This document shows, piece by piece, positions 1 through 12,210 of a stretch of 64,000 nt of DNA. The stretch is from Piezodorus guildinii. Its lineage: Eukaryota; Arthropoda; Insecta; Hemiptera; Pentatomidae. The translations under genes were made by a program, and so were the position numbers. The stretch lies in NCBI GenBank assembly GCA_023052935.1, contig CM041298.1:57344217-57408216 (forward strand), in the 5' to 3' direction. Each line of letters starts with the position of its first letter. The first letter of the stretch is position 1. Below the pieces are notes generated by a model. The model did no database searches and was not told the origin of the DNA. It saw nothing but the letters and a program-made list of their open reading frames with translations.

Positions 1-1435
1 AAACTTGCGCACACATGAAATCTTCTTGATTATATATAACTAAATCCATTCAATTTTCATGTTGTTTTTTTATCTTTTATTTATTTTAATTTTATATATA
101 ACATAATCATTAGCAGGCTAGGTAATTATGTATTCTAATGAAATCAAGACAAACTGAACTTTTTCTGTTCAATGTTCTCTATCCTTAGGGGACAAAATGC
201 CCTAGAACAAAAATAATTTTCATTCATATAATAATTTTTGTGATAAAACCCAATGTGGGCTAGTTATGCATAGCCCATTTATTTTCTTTAAATCGTATTA
301 TAATTAATTAATTAAAATTCATTTCTCAAAAGCCTAACCCAACTTTAAAACGATTTAGGTTACTTTCCTTTGTACTAACGACTTGATGGCATTGGTCCGA
401 ATCCCTCTGAGGCTTCCAGATGAAAATTCTCCCGATAAAAGTAATATCATACGGGAGATAAGAGAGAAAGAATTCTAATAGCAGTCGAAGGTTGGAGCGA
501 TGAACTCGAAAGTGGTAAAACTCATCAAGATATCAAAATACTGACGCTGTTGGCTTCCGTCCAGCGAGGCTTGTTTTAGTGAATAAGAAAAAATAAATGG
601 CTTTAGATTTTTCATTTGATATTTATCTGTACAAACACGACTGACATATCCGCTGCACTGCATTCCTTGCAACTTTTAAACTAGATTTTTTCTTAAAGAT
701 CTCGTAGAAAATTGCACAATATTTTTTTTTTTTTTTTTTTGGTGTAAGGTTTTGTTTATTGTAATTAATTTTTTTTCTGGAACATCTTGTTACAGTCTTA
801 CTTAATATTGGTTGTTTATTAATTTAAAGCCACTATATGCTTCTTTGGTTGATCGGACAGTTAATGAATCACACACAGTGAAGATATTAAAATACTGCTT
901 TTATTATCAGAACAAAATAGATATTCAGAATAAAATAAACTGTGCTGAGGAGTTAGGGTGACTACAAGTGTACATTCCGAGGTCTCCTTCTATGAGTGTG
1001 GCACAAGTAAATGTTACAACTAGAGTGATGAGTTTTTTTTTTTTTTTTTATTTTTATTTTCTAATCCCCATGGGATTTGTGGTTGAAAATCAGGGAAGGA
1101 ATCAAGGATCTCTTGTACTGCATCAGATGCATTCTAAGAGGGGTCTGAGGATAGGAAGGTTTTCGGAGTCGGGAAGCAGTTTTGAGTCAGTTCATGTAAT
1201 GGGACTCACTAGACTTTTTGAGTGATGAGTTTTGAGGATCAAAGGGTATTTTATAGCAAGGTTTTGTAAAGGGAATGAGGAGGCGGCATGGGCACCACAA
1301 AGCAAGGACTTCCAGGTGTAGGGTGCTGTGTCCTAAGTACAGGTATGTGTTCTTTGTCGGTACTTGTCAGTCCTTTATAGTTTATGGAGGGACACCCTCA
1401 AGTATAGAAAAGGAAGTTATTAATAATTACTCTAT
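1..1435. other. AT-rich sequence, nothing recognised
   Basis: T runs lie at 721-740 and 1031-1049. No exon, transposon or RNA gene was recognised; short open frames look random. Confidence 0.6.
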
Positions 1436-1672
1436 ATTATTTATTTAGTTAAGTCTCATTCTATAACTGGGCGATGCTACAGTTGAAGTCCTAAATTTTA
1501 AATATCCAGGTTTAATCAGGAAAGGAGAACTTTAGCGAGTACCTGACATCACACAGGCTCGGGACACCTTTTTACGTCTCCTCCGGAGGATGGCATGACT
1601 GTTAGGTTTGAACGCGCGATCTTGGGCTTAGAAGGCTGTTATGCTAGCAATCTCGCACGGGTGACCCCTAGA
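1436..1672 (-). mobile_element. tRNA-derived SINE, family A (partial)
   Basis: On the minus strand the sequence runs from a tRNA-like head (GCTAGCATAACAGCCTTCTA, with a B box near GGTTCAAAC) to a body with CCTGTGTGATGTCAGGTACTC and a tail toward 1440. About 45 bases of the body, including the TTTTTTACTCCCATTAAAAA segment of other copies, are missing. Confidence 0.75.
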
Positions 1673-2008
1673 GTAATATATTCACTAGGTTAAAACTGGC
1701 TATTTTTTTGGTTTATTATTTTCAACAAGGAACCTCTGTATTCAAAAAAAAAAGAAGAGGTCTTACGGTTTAAAAAAGCGTTTGTCCCTACGCGGACTTT
1801 TCTCCCAAACTATTTGATCGATTTTTTTCGAAATTTCCACAAAAATCCAGGACATTCTACGATGACCCTAACTCTTTGACTTTGATGTCAGCGGATCAGT
1901 TTTAAAATTACAGCCGATTGAAAATGTTATAATTAGTAACTCAGTTACTTTTGGGTAGAGAATTTTTTTTATTTTGTGTTTATAATTCTGGACACCTAGA
2001 TTAATTAT

Positions 2009-2335
2009 AAACAAACCCATTTATAAGTCCATAACTCAGTTATTTTTGAAAATAATAAAAATATAAATAGTTTTTATAAAGAGAAACAGGACAATAGAGC
2101 AAAAAAAAAAAAATATATATATATATATAATTTAAATCTTGCCTATATATACGCCCATAACTCAGTTATTTTCGAAGATAAAGAGAAAAAATTTATAGAG
2201 TTTTAGAATTAGAGCGTCGAGAATAATTATAAAACAGAAAAAAAAAATTAAAGTTTTACCTATATAAAAGCCCATAAGTTATTTTTGATGATTGAGCAAA
2301 ATGTGTAAGGAGTTTTAGAATCAGTATACCACACA
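2009..2335. repeat. Tandem repeat, period about 115-126 bp, 2.5 copies
   Basis: The phrase CATAACTCAGTTATTTTTGA recurs at about 2031, 2157 and (shorter) 2271, each followed by AGAGAAA...TTTATAGAGTTTTAGAAT and AATTATAAA. A related single unit lies at 8430-8560 and a reversed piece at 45040-45075. Confidence 0.7.
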
Positions 2336-3374
2336 AACAAAAAAAATAAATAAAATACATATTATACAAAAAAAAAAAAAAAAAAAAAATTGATCTATGT
2401 GATCAAGTTACAAATTATAAGAGGTGTAATTACCTCAAAACTCGGTTATTATTAAAAATAGAAAAAAAAATGAAAAGTTTTTTGAGATCAAGACATTTAG
2501 TAATTAAAGTTAATGCGAGCTATATTAACAATTAACCTTGATAAAATATACTTAAACATCTAAAAATCTAAAATTCCATATAAATCATGTTCGAGCACAT
2601 GCTCTTAAAGTCTTGACATTTTCATTAGAAAAAAAAAATGCATCTGATAAGCCGAATCGAAAAGGTTTTATTTTAATTATGATTTTTTTAAATTGTCTTG
2701 AATATTTAATTGATATGTGTTTTTGTGTATTTGGATTTGGAAAACTTTAATATTTCTTGGAAAATTTGTGTACATAGATTCCATTATTTCTTAGTTATAC
2801 CACAAATAACTAATAATAATTTCCATGCAGCTGTTGGGGTATTAATCATTTTAGACGTTGTAAATAATACAGAAAAAAAGTCATTAGGTTTAATTTTGTT
2901 TATGACTTCCATCAAACGACACGGTTCTGTTGAGAGAAATCGTATAAAAAACTATATTAAAAATAAATTCCTCTTTTTATTTTTCTAAAAAGATTTTTCT
3001 ATAAACTGGACTGGCATGTATCCAACATTTGCTTTATTCCTCAAAAAACCAAGCCTTCAAAGCTATTTTTTCTTTCTTGTTCTGATATAGTTTCATTTTT
3101 TTTTTTTTTTATTTTCATCTGACTTTCTGAGAAATTATATTAATTTTTATTTTTTAAACTTGGATTTTGATATTAGAGCTCTTTCATAATGGAATAAGAC
3201 CATATTATTCCTAAAGGAAAGGGAGGAGGAGGTGAATAAATGGCAGAAACTTAAATTTGTGAATTATTTATCAATGTTTGGTTTCTTTTCTCCAGATAAA
3301 TCCTTTCATTTCTCATACTAGTCAGTTAAGACAACGTTAAAAGTCTATATAAGAATTCAGTAACTGTGGTAATT
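2336..3374. other. AT-rich sequence, nothing recognised
   Basis: A 92-codon open frame at 2710-2988 (+) has no recognisable motif and AT-rich codon use; I do not call it a gene. A runs are at 2369-2389. Confidence 0.55.
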
Positions 3375-4180
3375 ATTTTTACTTTCACTTATTTATTTAT
3401 GGAAAGTATTGCGTTCGTGAAAATTATCGAATTCCAGTTTTCAACGGAAATACACGATTTAGGGTCCCCTGAGTCCAAATCACCTAGTCCCGCAAAAAGG
3501 TCTATGTGTAAGTGTGTGTGCCTGTATGTGGAAACTCCAGCGGGAAAAGGAAAAGTCCTATGAAACTGAAATTTCATATTTGAGACAACTATATGCTCGA
3601 GATGTTACAGAAAGTTTTTCATCAAAATCAGCTAATCAGAAGAGCCACTTTAAACCATGCATTTTGCACCTTTTTACGATTTTCTCGCCCTTTAATATCA
3701 TGTAGGTTTCATTCTGATTGAAATAGTCTGACCCAGTCTGGCTTAAATGCTGATATTTCAAAATTTCTTCCTCTAAAGTACCTGTAATTCTGTAAATTTT
3801 ATAAAATTGACCATTTAATCTTATTATTATTGCTAAAAAACAGTTAAATATATAAGTTGAGCTAATTTGAAAAATAACTAAAGGAGAAAACTGAAAAAAT
3901 ATTTTTTTTAATGCAATTTTTTGTTTTTGAACATAAGAATAGTAATATACATGTATAATATACCGTTGGGAAACTAAAGATTTTAGAACAAATATCATGG
4001 TATACACATAATTTTAAAAGTTATTGGAAAGTAATGAAAAGCCGAAATAACTAACTGATTGTCGTAGATAAGTAGATAATCCTTAACAATTTATTTTCTC
4101 TAAATGTATTTAAAAATTCTTAAATAGATTATTAAAACGGAGGTAAGTGAAAGTCGTGTGCTGGGCGCACCAGATTTTTT
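3375..4180 (-). repeat. R1 interspersed repeat, full-length copy
   Basis: It runs from ACTTTCACTT (3381) to AGGTAAGTGAAAGT (4141-4154) and on to the GGGCGCACCAGATTTTT end (4180). Its ends form an inverted repeat, as in a non-autonomous DNA transposon of about 0.8 kb. It shares blocks such as AATTCCAGTTTTCAACGGAA, GAGTCCAAATCACC and ATAATATACCGTTGG with the other R1 copies. No transposase is encoded. Confidence 0.8.
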
Positions 4181-4386
4181 AGTATAAAATAAAGAATATG
4201 AATAAATATTCTGAGACAGGCAAAATCCATTAAGAATAACTGCAGTGCATATTACAAAAAAGTAATAACACATAAGACCAAAAGACATATTAATGGAGTG
4301 TAGAAAAAAAAACACTTTTTTTTCAACCAAATATTTGTACTATTATTATATTGGGCGTCATTTATCGCCCTAAAACACCATCCCTA

Positions 4387-4685
4387 CCTACTGTATTATT
4401 ATTTTCTTGATGTAAAATACAATTGATACTCAAAGTATATTCCATTGTTACCTACCGCCATTAGCCATCTGTTAGCCAATTGCTCGATCCCACACTGATA
4501 CCATTCTTTGGAATAGCTGTCAAAGATATCTTGGACTGCAATTTCAACTTCCGCAAAATTATCAATTTTTTTCACCTGAAGAAAATTGGGCGTAGATCGT
4601 AAAAAGTAGTAATCCGACGGTTGGAGGTCTGGACTCAATGCTCGGTAAGACCTGAGTTCGAACCCATTCAGTTCTTCAAACTTTT
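4387..4685 (-). pseudogene. Mariner-type transposase, C-terminal fragment
   Basis: The frame reads KFEELNGFEL, then SPDLQPSDYYFLRS, then KEWYQCGIEQLANRWL and GNNGIYFEY. This matches the end of mariner transposases, including the last catalytic Asp in the PSDY motif. Only the last 95 or so residues are present; the N-terminal DNA-binding part is missing. The fragment is inserted among R1 repeat copies. No terminal inverted repeats were recognised. Confidence 0.88.
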
Positions 4686-4734
4686 CTTTGATTCTAGGTA
4701 TATCTACCCGTTTTTATATATGATAATAAAATTA

Positions 4735-5115
4735 TATAGTTAATATTTTAAAATATACAAAATTAAAGGTACTTTAGGGGGAAAAAATTCAAAAATTCGG
4801 ATTTTCAGCCCTGTCAGACTATTTTAATCAGAATGAAACCTACATGATATTGAAGCTTATAAAATTTTTATATTTTAATTAAAATCGTTAGGTTCATTTT
4901 TTAGAAAATTGTATACATGTACAAAATGCATGGTAGCAGGTGGTTTTTCTGGCTTACCGATTTTCATAAAGAAGTTGCTGTAATATCACAGGTATATACG
5001 CTTCTAAAATTTGAAATTCCAGTTTTATACGCCTAATCGTTTTTGAGTTAGACTTAACACACTCACACTTTTTTGCGGGACTTGGTCATTTGGGCTCAGA
5101 TAACCCAAAAACGTA
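4735..5115 (+). repeat. R1 repeat, internal part
   Basis: It contains ACAAAATTAAAGGTACTTTA, CAGACTATTTTAATCAGAAT, ATGGTAGCAGGTGG and TTTTGCGGGACTTGGTCATT in + orientation. Both ends are missing. It begins beside the mariner fragment. A further short piece repeats the start at 5118-5230. Confidence 0.75.
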
Positions 5116-5269
5116 TATGTAAAGGTACTTTAAAGGAAGAAAATTTAAAATATTGACACTAAAGCGCTATCAGAAAATTTCAATCGGAATGAAACTTATA
5201 CGATATAAAAGTCCATCATACTTTACATAGATACAGCGAGATTAATAAAAATTTCAGTTTAGTACAACT

Positions 5270-6750
5270 TTTTACTTTCACTTACCTATATATGAAATTC
5301 TCGAATTCCAGTTTTCAACGGAAATACACGTTTTAGGGTCCCTTGAGTCCAAATGACCAAGTCCCACAAAAGATATGTGTGTCCGTGTGTGTGCATGTGG
5401 TAAATCGAACGCAAAAACGATAAGCAGTATAAAACTGGAATTTCGTATTTTAAGATCGTATATGCCTGAGATGTTATAGCAACTTTTCCTTCAAAATAGG
5501 CCAAGCAGAAGAGCTACTTAATAGGATAAATTTTGTCCCTTTTTATAATTTTCTCAAAAAAGGGTCCAACGATTTTGATTAAACCCGCTGTGTAGATGTA
5601 AACTTTAATGGGCTTTAATATGACATAGGTTTCATTCTGATTTAAATAGTATGACAAGGCTTAAATGCTGATATTTTAAATTTTCTTCCCATAAACTACC
5701 TTTAATTTTTTAGAATTTATAAAAATAACTATACGATCTATTTAGTACTAAAAAAAAAAAAAGAGATTAATATATAATTTGAATGAATATGATATCCAAC
5801 TAAAAGAGAAATGACCAAACATATTTTTTTAATGCAATTTTGGTGTTGTTGAACACAAAAACAGTAATATAGACATATAATATACCGTTGCAACGCTAAT
5901 GATTTTAGAAAAGTTATTTAAGTTTTAACATCACGTAAGTTTCATTCTGACTGAAATACTCTGACAGGGAATAAATACCGATAGTTTAAATCTTATTCCT
6001 CTAAAGTACCTTCAATTTTGTAGATTCGAAAAAATTGACCATTTTTTGTTGTCAGCATTGATGGGGAACCCGTGGCTGAGTGGCTAGCGCGCTAGTCTCT
6101 CATGCTACAGGTTACGAGTTCGAATCCCAGTCCCGTCGGGGCTTTTATAAGGATGAAATCAAATTGGAATTCACTCATAGCCTTCTCCCCCGGGTATGTG
6201 AGACCCGTCAGCCAAATGTGGCCACTCACAAAATTAGGCGTAGGGAGTGATGACCCTACACTACAATATGCATCACGAAACGTGAGTGTAATCTCCCAGG
6301 AAATTGCACCGCGAGGCCCAATGCCTACAGGGCCTGTCGTGCCTCTGAAAAAAAAATTGATAAAAAATGTCTAAATATATAAGTTGAACGAATTCGATAC
6401 ACAACTAAAGGAGAAAAGAGCAAACATATTTTTTATGCAATTGTTGTGTTTTTAAGCATAAAAACAGTAATATAGATGTATAATATACCTTTGGAAAGTT
6501 AAAGTTTTAATGTTAAAGCTAAATACACAAAGTTGTGGAAGTTAACTGAGAGCGAGGAAAGGCCGATAAAACTAACTGATTTTTTTAGATAATAATATAA
6601 TAGATTATTTAATAAAAGACATTTTTCTATAGAACTTCAATTTAATTGATTGTTTAATAATTTTTTTTCATCTCTAAATATATTTAAAAATTCATAAATT
6701 GATTTTAACAACGAAGGTGTTGCGCGCACCAGATTTTTCGTTTTCGAGCT
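5270..6750 (-). repeat. R1 repeat nest split by SINE family B
   Basis: It starts TTTACTTTCACTTACCTATA, runs through the R1 body, partially repeats the body from about 5930, is interrupted by the SINE at 6063-6355, and ends GAAGGTGTTGCGCGCACCAG. The doubled body suggests one R1 copy inserted or recombined into another. Confidence 0.75.
6063..6355 (+). mobile_element. tRNA-derived SINE, family B, with target-site duplication
   Basis: The head has an A box (TGGCTGAGTGGCTAGCG) and a B box (GAGTTCGAATCCC). The body is GC-richer than its surroundings and ends in a short A run. ATTGAT flanks both sides (6057-6062 and 6356-6361), a plausible duplication. It splits an R1 copy: AGCATTGAT on the left and GATAAAAAATGTCTAAATAT on the right rejoin the R1 sequence. 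Single copy in this window. Confidence 0.85.
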
Positions 6751-6754
6751 AGAT

Positions 6755-6912
6755 TCATCACATATCTTTTTGCGGGACTTGGTCATTTGGACTCAGGAGA
6801 TCCTAAAACATTAATTTCAGGTAAAAAATCAAATTAGAAAATTTTCACGATCGCAATACTTTCCCGTACTATAATATATTTCATGTATAGGTTACTGAAA
6901 GTAAAAAAAAAG
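6755..6912 (+). repeat. R1 repeat, right end only
   Basis: It contains TTTTTGCGGGACTTGGTCAT, TTTTCACGATCGCAATACTT and GGTTACTGAAAGTAAAAA in + orientation, so it faces the minus-oriented copy just before it. Confidence 0.72.
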
Positions 6913-7799
6913 AAATTACGTTTTAAAGAGTATAGGAAAGTCAAGTATCCCTAACTCCTAAAAGGATTAAAATGCATTAAAAAAAAACAGTCATTAGTAC
7001 AAAATAAATACATTTCTGAGCCTTTAAATAATCGTCCCATTCGGCACGGAAACAAATCTCTTTGCCAACAATTTATACATGAATGCCGCAACGATACCGA
7101 ATTAGAATTATGACATATTGCTGTTTTTTCAGCCCCATTTGTTTTAATGACACGTTTTTTTGTTTGTTTCAATATAATTGGATTATTTATAGACAATTAA
7201 AACAATCTAATAGCTCAGTTTAAGAATTTATTTGATTCTACCTTTGAAAAAAAAAATGCTTTGATATTTCTTAATTTATTGATTTCCGCACAAAGAATGT
7301 GATTCCAAAAAGAAAAAGAAAAGAAGTTTATAATAATTAGAGATTTATTTATTCTGATCTCTGGCTTAGACTGATCTATTCTGACGTTTGATGAATGTTT
7401 TTTTCAATTTTTATGTCGTTCTACCAGCACTGTGCTCTGCCCCAAAATGCTTATGAAAATGTTAATAAATTTGTAATTAAAAGAAATATATCAATTATTT
7501 TTCTCATACAAAATTTAGCTAGATTATTAGATACATATTAATGTCATTATTATTTATGTTAGAAATGAGTGTAAAACTTCAAATAACAACCTTAGACGGT
7601 AATAAACGGTTTGAGTTCATTTAAAGTTTTCTCAAAATGTTCTGTGTGTTATCTCAAGTTAAATAGTCACACAAAATTTGAATTTACATATTTTAACCTG
7701 GGTAATTGTTTAACAAAATCATCAAACCAGCCCCTTCACATAATCGATTTGACTATTTTCTTGATAATCGTTTTAATAATTTAAATTAAACACGATTGA

Positions 7800-8110
7800 T
7801 TAATATATAATTAAATTTTATATAATGTAGGTTTTATGATCATTTAAACAGGGCTTAAATGGCCATTTTTTTAAAATATTTTCCTTTAAAGTACCTTTAG
7901 TTTAGTTTATTTTAAATAATTTACTATCTCTCTTTGTTATTATAATATATTAGTAATTGTGATATATAGGAATGTATTATTATAAACAAAGAATCTGTTC
8001 AACAACTAAAGGAGAAAAAATAAGAAAACATTTTACAAATAAATTTTTTTTCAAAAATAAAAATAGTTATATAGATATAAGTAATATACCATTGAAAAGC
8101 TAAACATTTT
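7800..8110 (-). repeat. R1 repeat, strongly diverged internal part
   Basis: It shows ATGTAGGTTTTATGATCATT, CAGGGCTTAAATGGCC, TTTCCTTTAAAGTACCTTTA and AATATACCATTGAAAAGCTA, aligning with the R1 body in reverse orientation but with many changes. Confidence 0.55.
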
Positions 8111-8395
8111 AGGATTTATTTTTTTTAATTTTTACCATTATGACTTCATCTAGTCTAAAATAAATGTTTCCTTTGAAACTCCTCTAATAAATTAAAATAA
8201 TTTTATTAATTTCTCGTTATTGTAAATTGCTTATTTATATCAGGAGTACCAACTCAGATTTATTATTTTTCATAGGTAACCACTGTAATTGAAAAAAACA
8301 AAAAATAAAATACTCCCTTATAATTAGAGGTCTTAAGTTTCTAGATATATAAACTTATTTATTGAAAGAATATCAGGCATGATATTAACACCTGG

Positions 8396-8560
8396 GCCTT
8401 AGTTTTAAATGGCGGCCGAGTGAAAATTATTTAATTCAATAACTCTGTTATATTTAAAGATAGAGACAATTTTTCATAGAGTTTTCTAATCAAGAAACCT
8501 CGATTAATTATAAAAAAATGAAATTTAACATATAAATACGCACATAACTTATATTTTTTG
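8396..8560 (+). repeat. Dispersed unit related to the 2.0-2.3 kb tandem repeat
   Basis: It contains TTTAAATGGCGGCCGAGTGA, TTCAATAACTCTGTTATATT, AAAGATAGAGACAATTTTTC and ATAGAGTTTTCTAATCAAGA. The first two phrases recur reversed at 45060-45105 with CCGCCATTTTGAAAC. Confidence 0.6.
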
Positions 8561-9889
8561 AAAAAAGAAAAAAACTAGGATGAATTGCATATAGCCTGTT
8601 GTTATAATTAAATTAAAAAAAAAAAAAAAACAATAATTGAAATCGGCTTAGTTATAGCAGAGGTATTGAGTTTTGAAATTAGAAGTAGTGATAGACTATT
8701 TTCCTTTGATTAATTTATAGCTTTTCATATTAGTTTATTGCCTGTAAACAATTAACTAATATGAACTGTTATATCCTAAATTAATTATTTGAAAATAATA
8801 AAATATTATATATTAAATACAACAAATGTTTAAATAAAACAGCTGTTATAATTGTGAGAATAATAAAGAGTGATAATGTAGGTTCCTAAGTGTGTAATTA
8901 TTGAATAGCATTAAGCAAATATAATATAAAGCATTGAGTAATAGTCTTTAAATACAGCGTTTTTAAATACCATTAAGTACGATGTTGATAGTTAAAATTT
9001 ATAAATATCTTAAAGAAATATCTTTTCTCGCACATGTCAGAGTTAGAAGAACTGTTTTAACAGTTTTTCTGCTTTGAATAGCGTAGAAGTCGAACAGAAT
9101 TTATATTTTACGAGAATTTCAGTTTAAAATAACCCAAATTACATACTTACTCAAACCCTACAAATAGATGATGAGCGGACATGAGTTTTTTTTTTCTGTA
9201 ATAGAAACTTGCGAAATAGCGAAATTATTTCTGTCCGTTACGTGTTTCTAAATCCTCCTCTCCTTTTGGCGTCAGTTATGACAGACTCAAATAATATCCT
9301 CGAAAGATATCTTACGTTCGTTAGAAGAAGGCGGTTTTCGGAAGCCTGTGACTGACCCACTGTTGCTATTAAAATATTAACTTGTCACTTCTGGCTGAGA
9401 AACAAAAGAAAAAAACAATAAAGAAAAGAAAATTTTGGCAAGCACTAAGCGACACATACTGATTGAGATCTACATCTCAACCTGCTAATGATTGCTGTGA
9501 AATCGATTTTTACACACCCAATCGATTATTTAACATCTTCGGAAATCGTTTTACTACAGAGGAATAACCGTTTTGAAAAATAAAGGTTTAGTACGCTTAA
9601 ATAAGCAAACTATTTTAATTCTGGAGCACACATTGAATAAGTTTCACACATCGATTTAAAATGAATTTTACAAGCAATTTCCTTAAAAATCCATTTAGTT
9701 TAACCTATTGGATTTTTTTTTTTTTTTATCACATTTTTTAGCTTTTCTTAAAACCTTAGTTTTTTAATATTCTCCTTTTTCTGCATTTTAAGGGTATCAG
9801 GTATCTCTATAATCTCTGTAATATAATGAGGTGATGGGGCTCACCTTTTGGTTTAAGTAGAACCTTAATCTAATACTAAAAGCTAAATC

Positions 9890-10433
9890 TTAATATTCTG
9901 CCATCGTTAAGGTAATCCAGAAGGTGTTGGCATACCATATATGGGATCGTTAATAAGTTTGACCGTTTCATAGAACTTTTTTTTCCTCGTAGTTATGAAT
10001 TCTGCAAGATTGTAAATTTTTAATTCCTCGTGAATTCTAGAGGTTTTAGATCTTAGGAATGACGTTCCTTTCACAATTTTCCGTATTACGCCATTTTGGA
10101 ACGATTGTAAATGTTTTGCGATCGACTTAATAACGTGAGAAAAGAGTGGAGCGCCATATAACAGAGTTGGACGTATAATGGCCTTATATATTGATATCTT
10201 CAGTCAAAGAGACATACTCGAAGAATTAATTAAGTGATTAAGTTGCCTTAATTTTTGCCTCACTGTCTTAATTGTTTTACTAAAGTGGACCGAAAACTTT
10301 AAATGCCTATCAAAGGTGACTCCGAGGTATCTTATATGTTTGGATAGTTTAATTTCTCGGTTGTTTATTTTAAATTTTGACGATAATTTTTCTTTCCTTT
10401 TTGAAATGAGTACACTATTCCCTTCGTTTTATC
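9890..10433 (-). pseudogene. Jockey-like non-LTR reverse transcriptase, C-terminal remnant
   Basis: The translated minus strand gives NNREIKLSKHIRYLGVTFDR, SKTIKTVRQKLRQLNHLI, IYKAIIRPTLLYGAP and HLQSFQNGVIRKIVKG, the typical order after the RT palm in Jockey-clade elements. One in-frame stop (TGA near 10206) and a frame break near 10380 (NADKTKGIVYS lies in another frame) show it is dead. It abuts a different LINE fragment on the + strand at about 10440. Confidence 0.85.
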
Positions 10434-10442
10434 TGCATTCAT

Positions 10443-11340
10443 TGTTATTGGATTAAATAGCAATAGAAGTTATATTAACCTAGCACTAAATAGTGTGATT
10501 GGGAAGCTAAACTCCAATGGGAATATACTGCGTCCATCCACTCCAATAAGTGCATACGCTGATGAACTTTGTTTAATTGCAAGGAATAAGCAATTTCTTA
10601 TCGATTTATTCAAACTGTTAAAAGCGGAAGGTGAAGTTCTTATTTTAGAAATCAATATAAGCAAGACCAAGTACATGTTTATAAGATCAGACTGTGACCC
10701 AACGGCTGGAAGAGATCTCTGCGTTCAAGGTTTTTTCTTTCAAGAACATGAAATCCTTCTCTTGGTATGGAGCAAAATGAAATAAAAGCAGAAGTAAATA
10801 GAAGGATTATGGCTGGTAACCGGTACTACTACCCAAACATAAAACTCTTCCAGTCATTGCTGTTGTCACAAACGAAAAAAATTAGGTTAAACAAAACGTT
10901 TTAAGACGGTACTGACGTACTCAGCTGAAACTTGGATTCTTTGCACTCCCTCGATAAATGTTTCGAAAGGAAAATTCACTGAAAAATTTATGGATCTGTG
11001 TTGGAAGAGGGTGAATGGAGAATCGAAAACAACAGCGAGCTATATGAGCTTTATGAATCTGATGACGTCCGCTTCATACGAACGAGGATAATCGAATGGC
11101 TGGATCATGAAATGAAGATGGATGACTGAAGGAAGCAAAAAAGGATTCACTTTGAAAAATGTTTGGTAAACGAAGAAGAAGACGACCCCGGAGATGTTTG
11201 GTTCAGGGTGTTTAAAAGGACTTGGAATTGCTCGGTAGAAGGAACCAGAAGAGGATTGGTGCAAAATTGCCAAGGAAGCCAAGACCCACCTCGGGCTGTA
11301 GAGATACGCAGTAAAGTTGACAATAGAAAATATTAACTGC
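10443..11340 (+). pseudogene. Endonuclease/reverse-transcriptase LINE, RT C-terminal half, broken
   Basis: The + strand gives PISAYADELCLIARN (YADD active site read as YADE), LEINISKTKYMFI, then after a frame change EVNRRIMAGNRYYYPNIKLF, ENNSELYELYESDDVRFI and RIIEWLDHEMKMDD. This is the familiar order of an insect LINE of the kind ending in a GRPR..W.D motif. Several stops and frameshifts are present. The 5' part is missing and the start abuts the oppositely oriented Jockey remnant. Confidence 0.85.
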
Positions 11341-11654
11341 AACAATTACTTATGCTTATGTGTTTTTCGCAGCTCTCCATTAACTCCATTCTCATTGTAG
11401 GGGAAACATTTTTTTTCTTTCACATTTTTACAATTTAAGTTACTACTAACAACGTTTACAAGAAAAAAGCATACATTTGAAAACACGACATTGAAGTACT
11501 GTTGCAACGAGAATAAGGACATTAAATTATAAGTTCGTACAAATAATTTGATGACAATCGCTTAAACCATTTATAAAAAAGTTAAAATGAATGATATAAA
11601 GTTGCACTTCCAATGAGTCAAGTTTTCTGAAAAAAATTCTTTAGCATATCACCT

Positions 11655-11935
11655 CTCAGCAGGAACTGCTGTTTAGGAGCGATATTGTTTCAATTGAAAA
11701 AAAGTCACGTTTTGCCAACAATTTTTAGTGTTGGCGCTTTTTTGACAAGCTCTATCTCTGTCGGTTTTGCTCGAATCAAAATTTTGACAGTAGTTTCCCA
11801 GTTAGAAAATTTAGTAGAGGATATTTTTAGTTTTATAACATTCGTCATTAGGACCTACCGTTTAGGAGCTTTTTTGGTTTCTTAAAGCTATATTGGTTTG
11901 AATGAAAAAAGTTAGCTTTTAGTTTTATTTTAGCT
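11655..11935. repeat. Diverged local duplication
   Basis: GCTGTTTAGGAGCGATATTG...AATTGAAAAAAAGT at 11668 and CCGTTTAGGAGCTTTTTTGG...GAATGAAAAAAGT at 11859 are similar blocks about 190 bases apart. I see no gene here. Confidence 0.5.
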
Positions 11936-12104
11936 TTAAGTTTGTTTATTTATTTACCATCTATAGTTCATCGATCCAATCCGTCCATCCGCAAGTTCAA
12001 TTTCTTCCTGAATGGGAAAAAGCAGTCATAGACATATCCATCTATTGTTTTTCTCTCAGGGAGAAATACTAAAACCAGATTTTAGAGCCAAGGCCATATA
12101 TATA

Positions 12105-12210
12105 CACCACTTGGCGAAACTTGGTTATTTGGACTCAAGGGCCTTAAAAAGGTTCATTTTGGTTGAAAAGTCGAATTCGAAAATTTTCACTATAACAAAT
12201 ATCAGAATAA
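12105..12210 (+). repeat. R1 repeat, short diverged piece
   Basis: ACTTGGTTATTTGGACTCAA, GGTTGAAAAG and TCGAAAATTTTCACTATAAC match the right part of R1. Confidence 0.55.

Larger units (their letters stand above)
6913..9889. other. AT-rich spacer
   Basis: Apart from the diverged R1 piece (7800-8110) and the dispersed unit at 8396-8560 I see no feature. An 81-codon frame on - (7196-6951) contains several Cys but matches nothing I know. Confidence 0.55.

Noticed and set aside
2710..2988. 92-codon open frame on +
   Set aside because: AT-driven composition, no motif, no splice or repeat context. Open frames of this length are expected by chance in 64 kb.
6063..6145. tRNA-like sequence with good A and B boxes
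   Set aside because: It continues without a break into a 290-base body ending in an A run and is flanked by ATTGAT, so it is the head of a SINE, not a tRNA gene.
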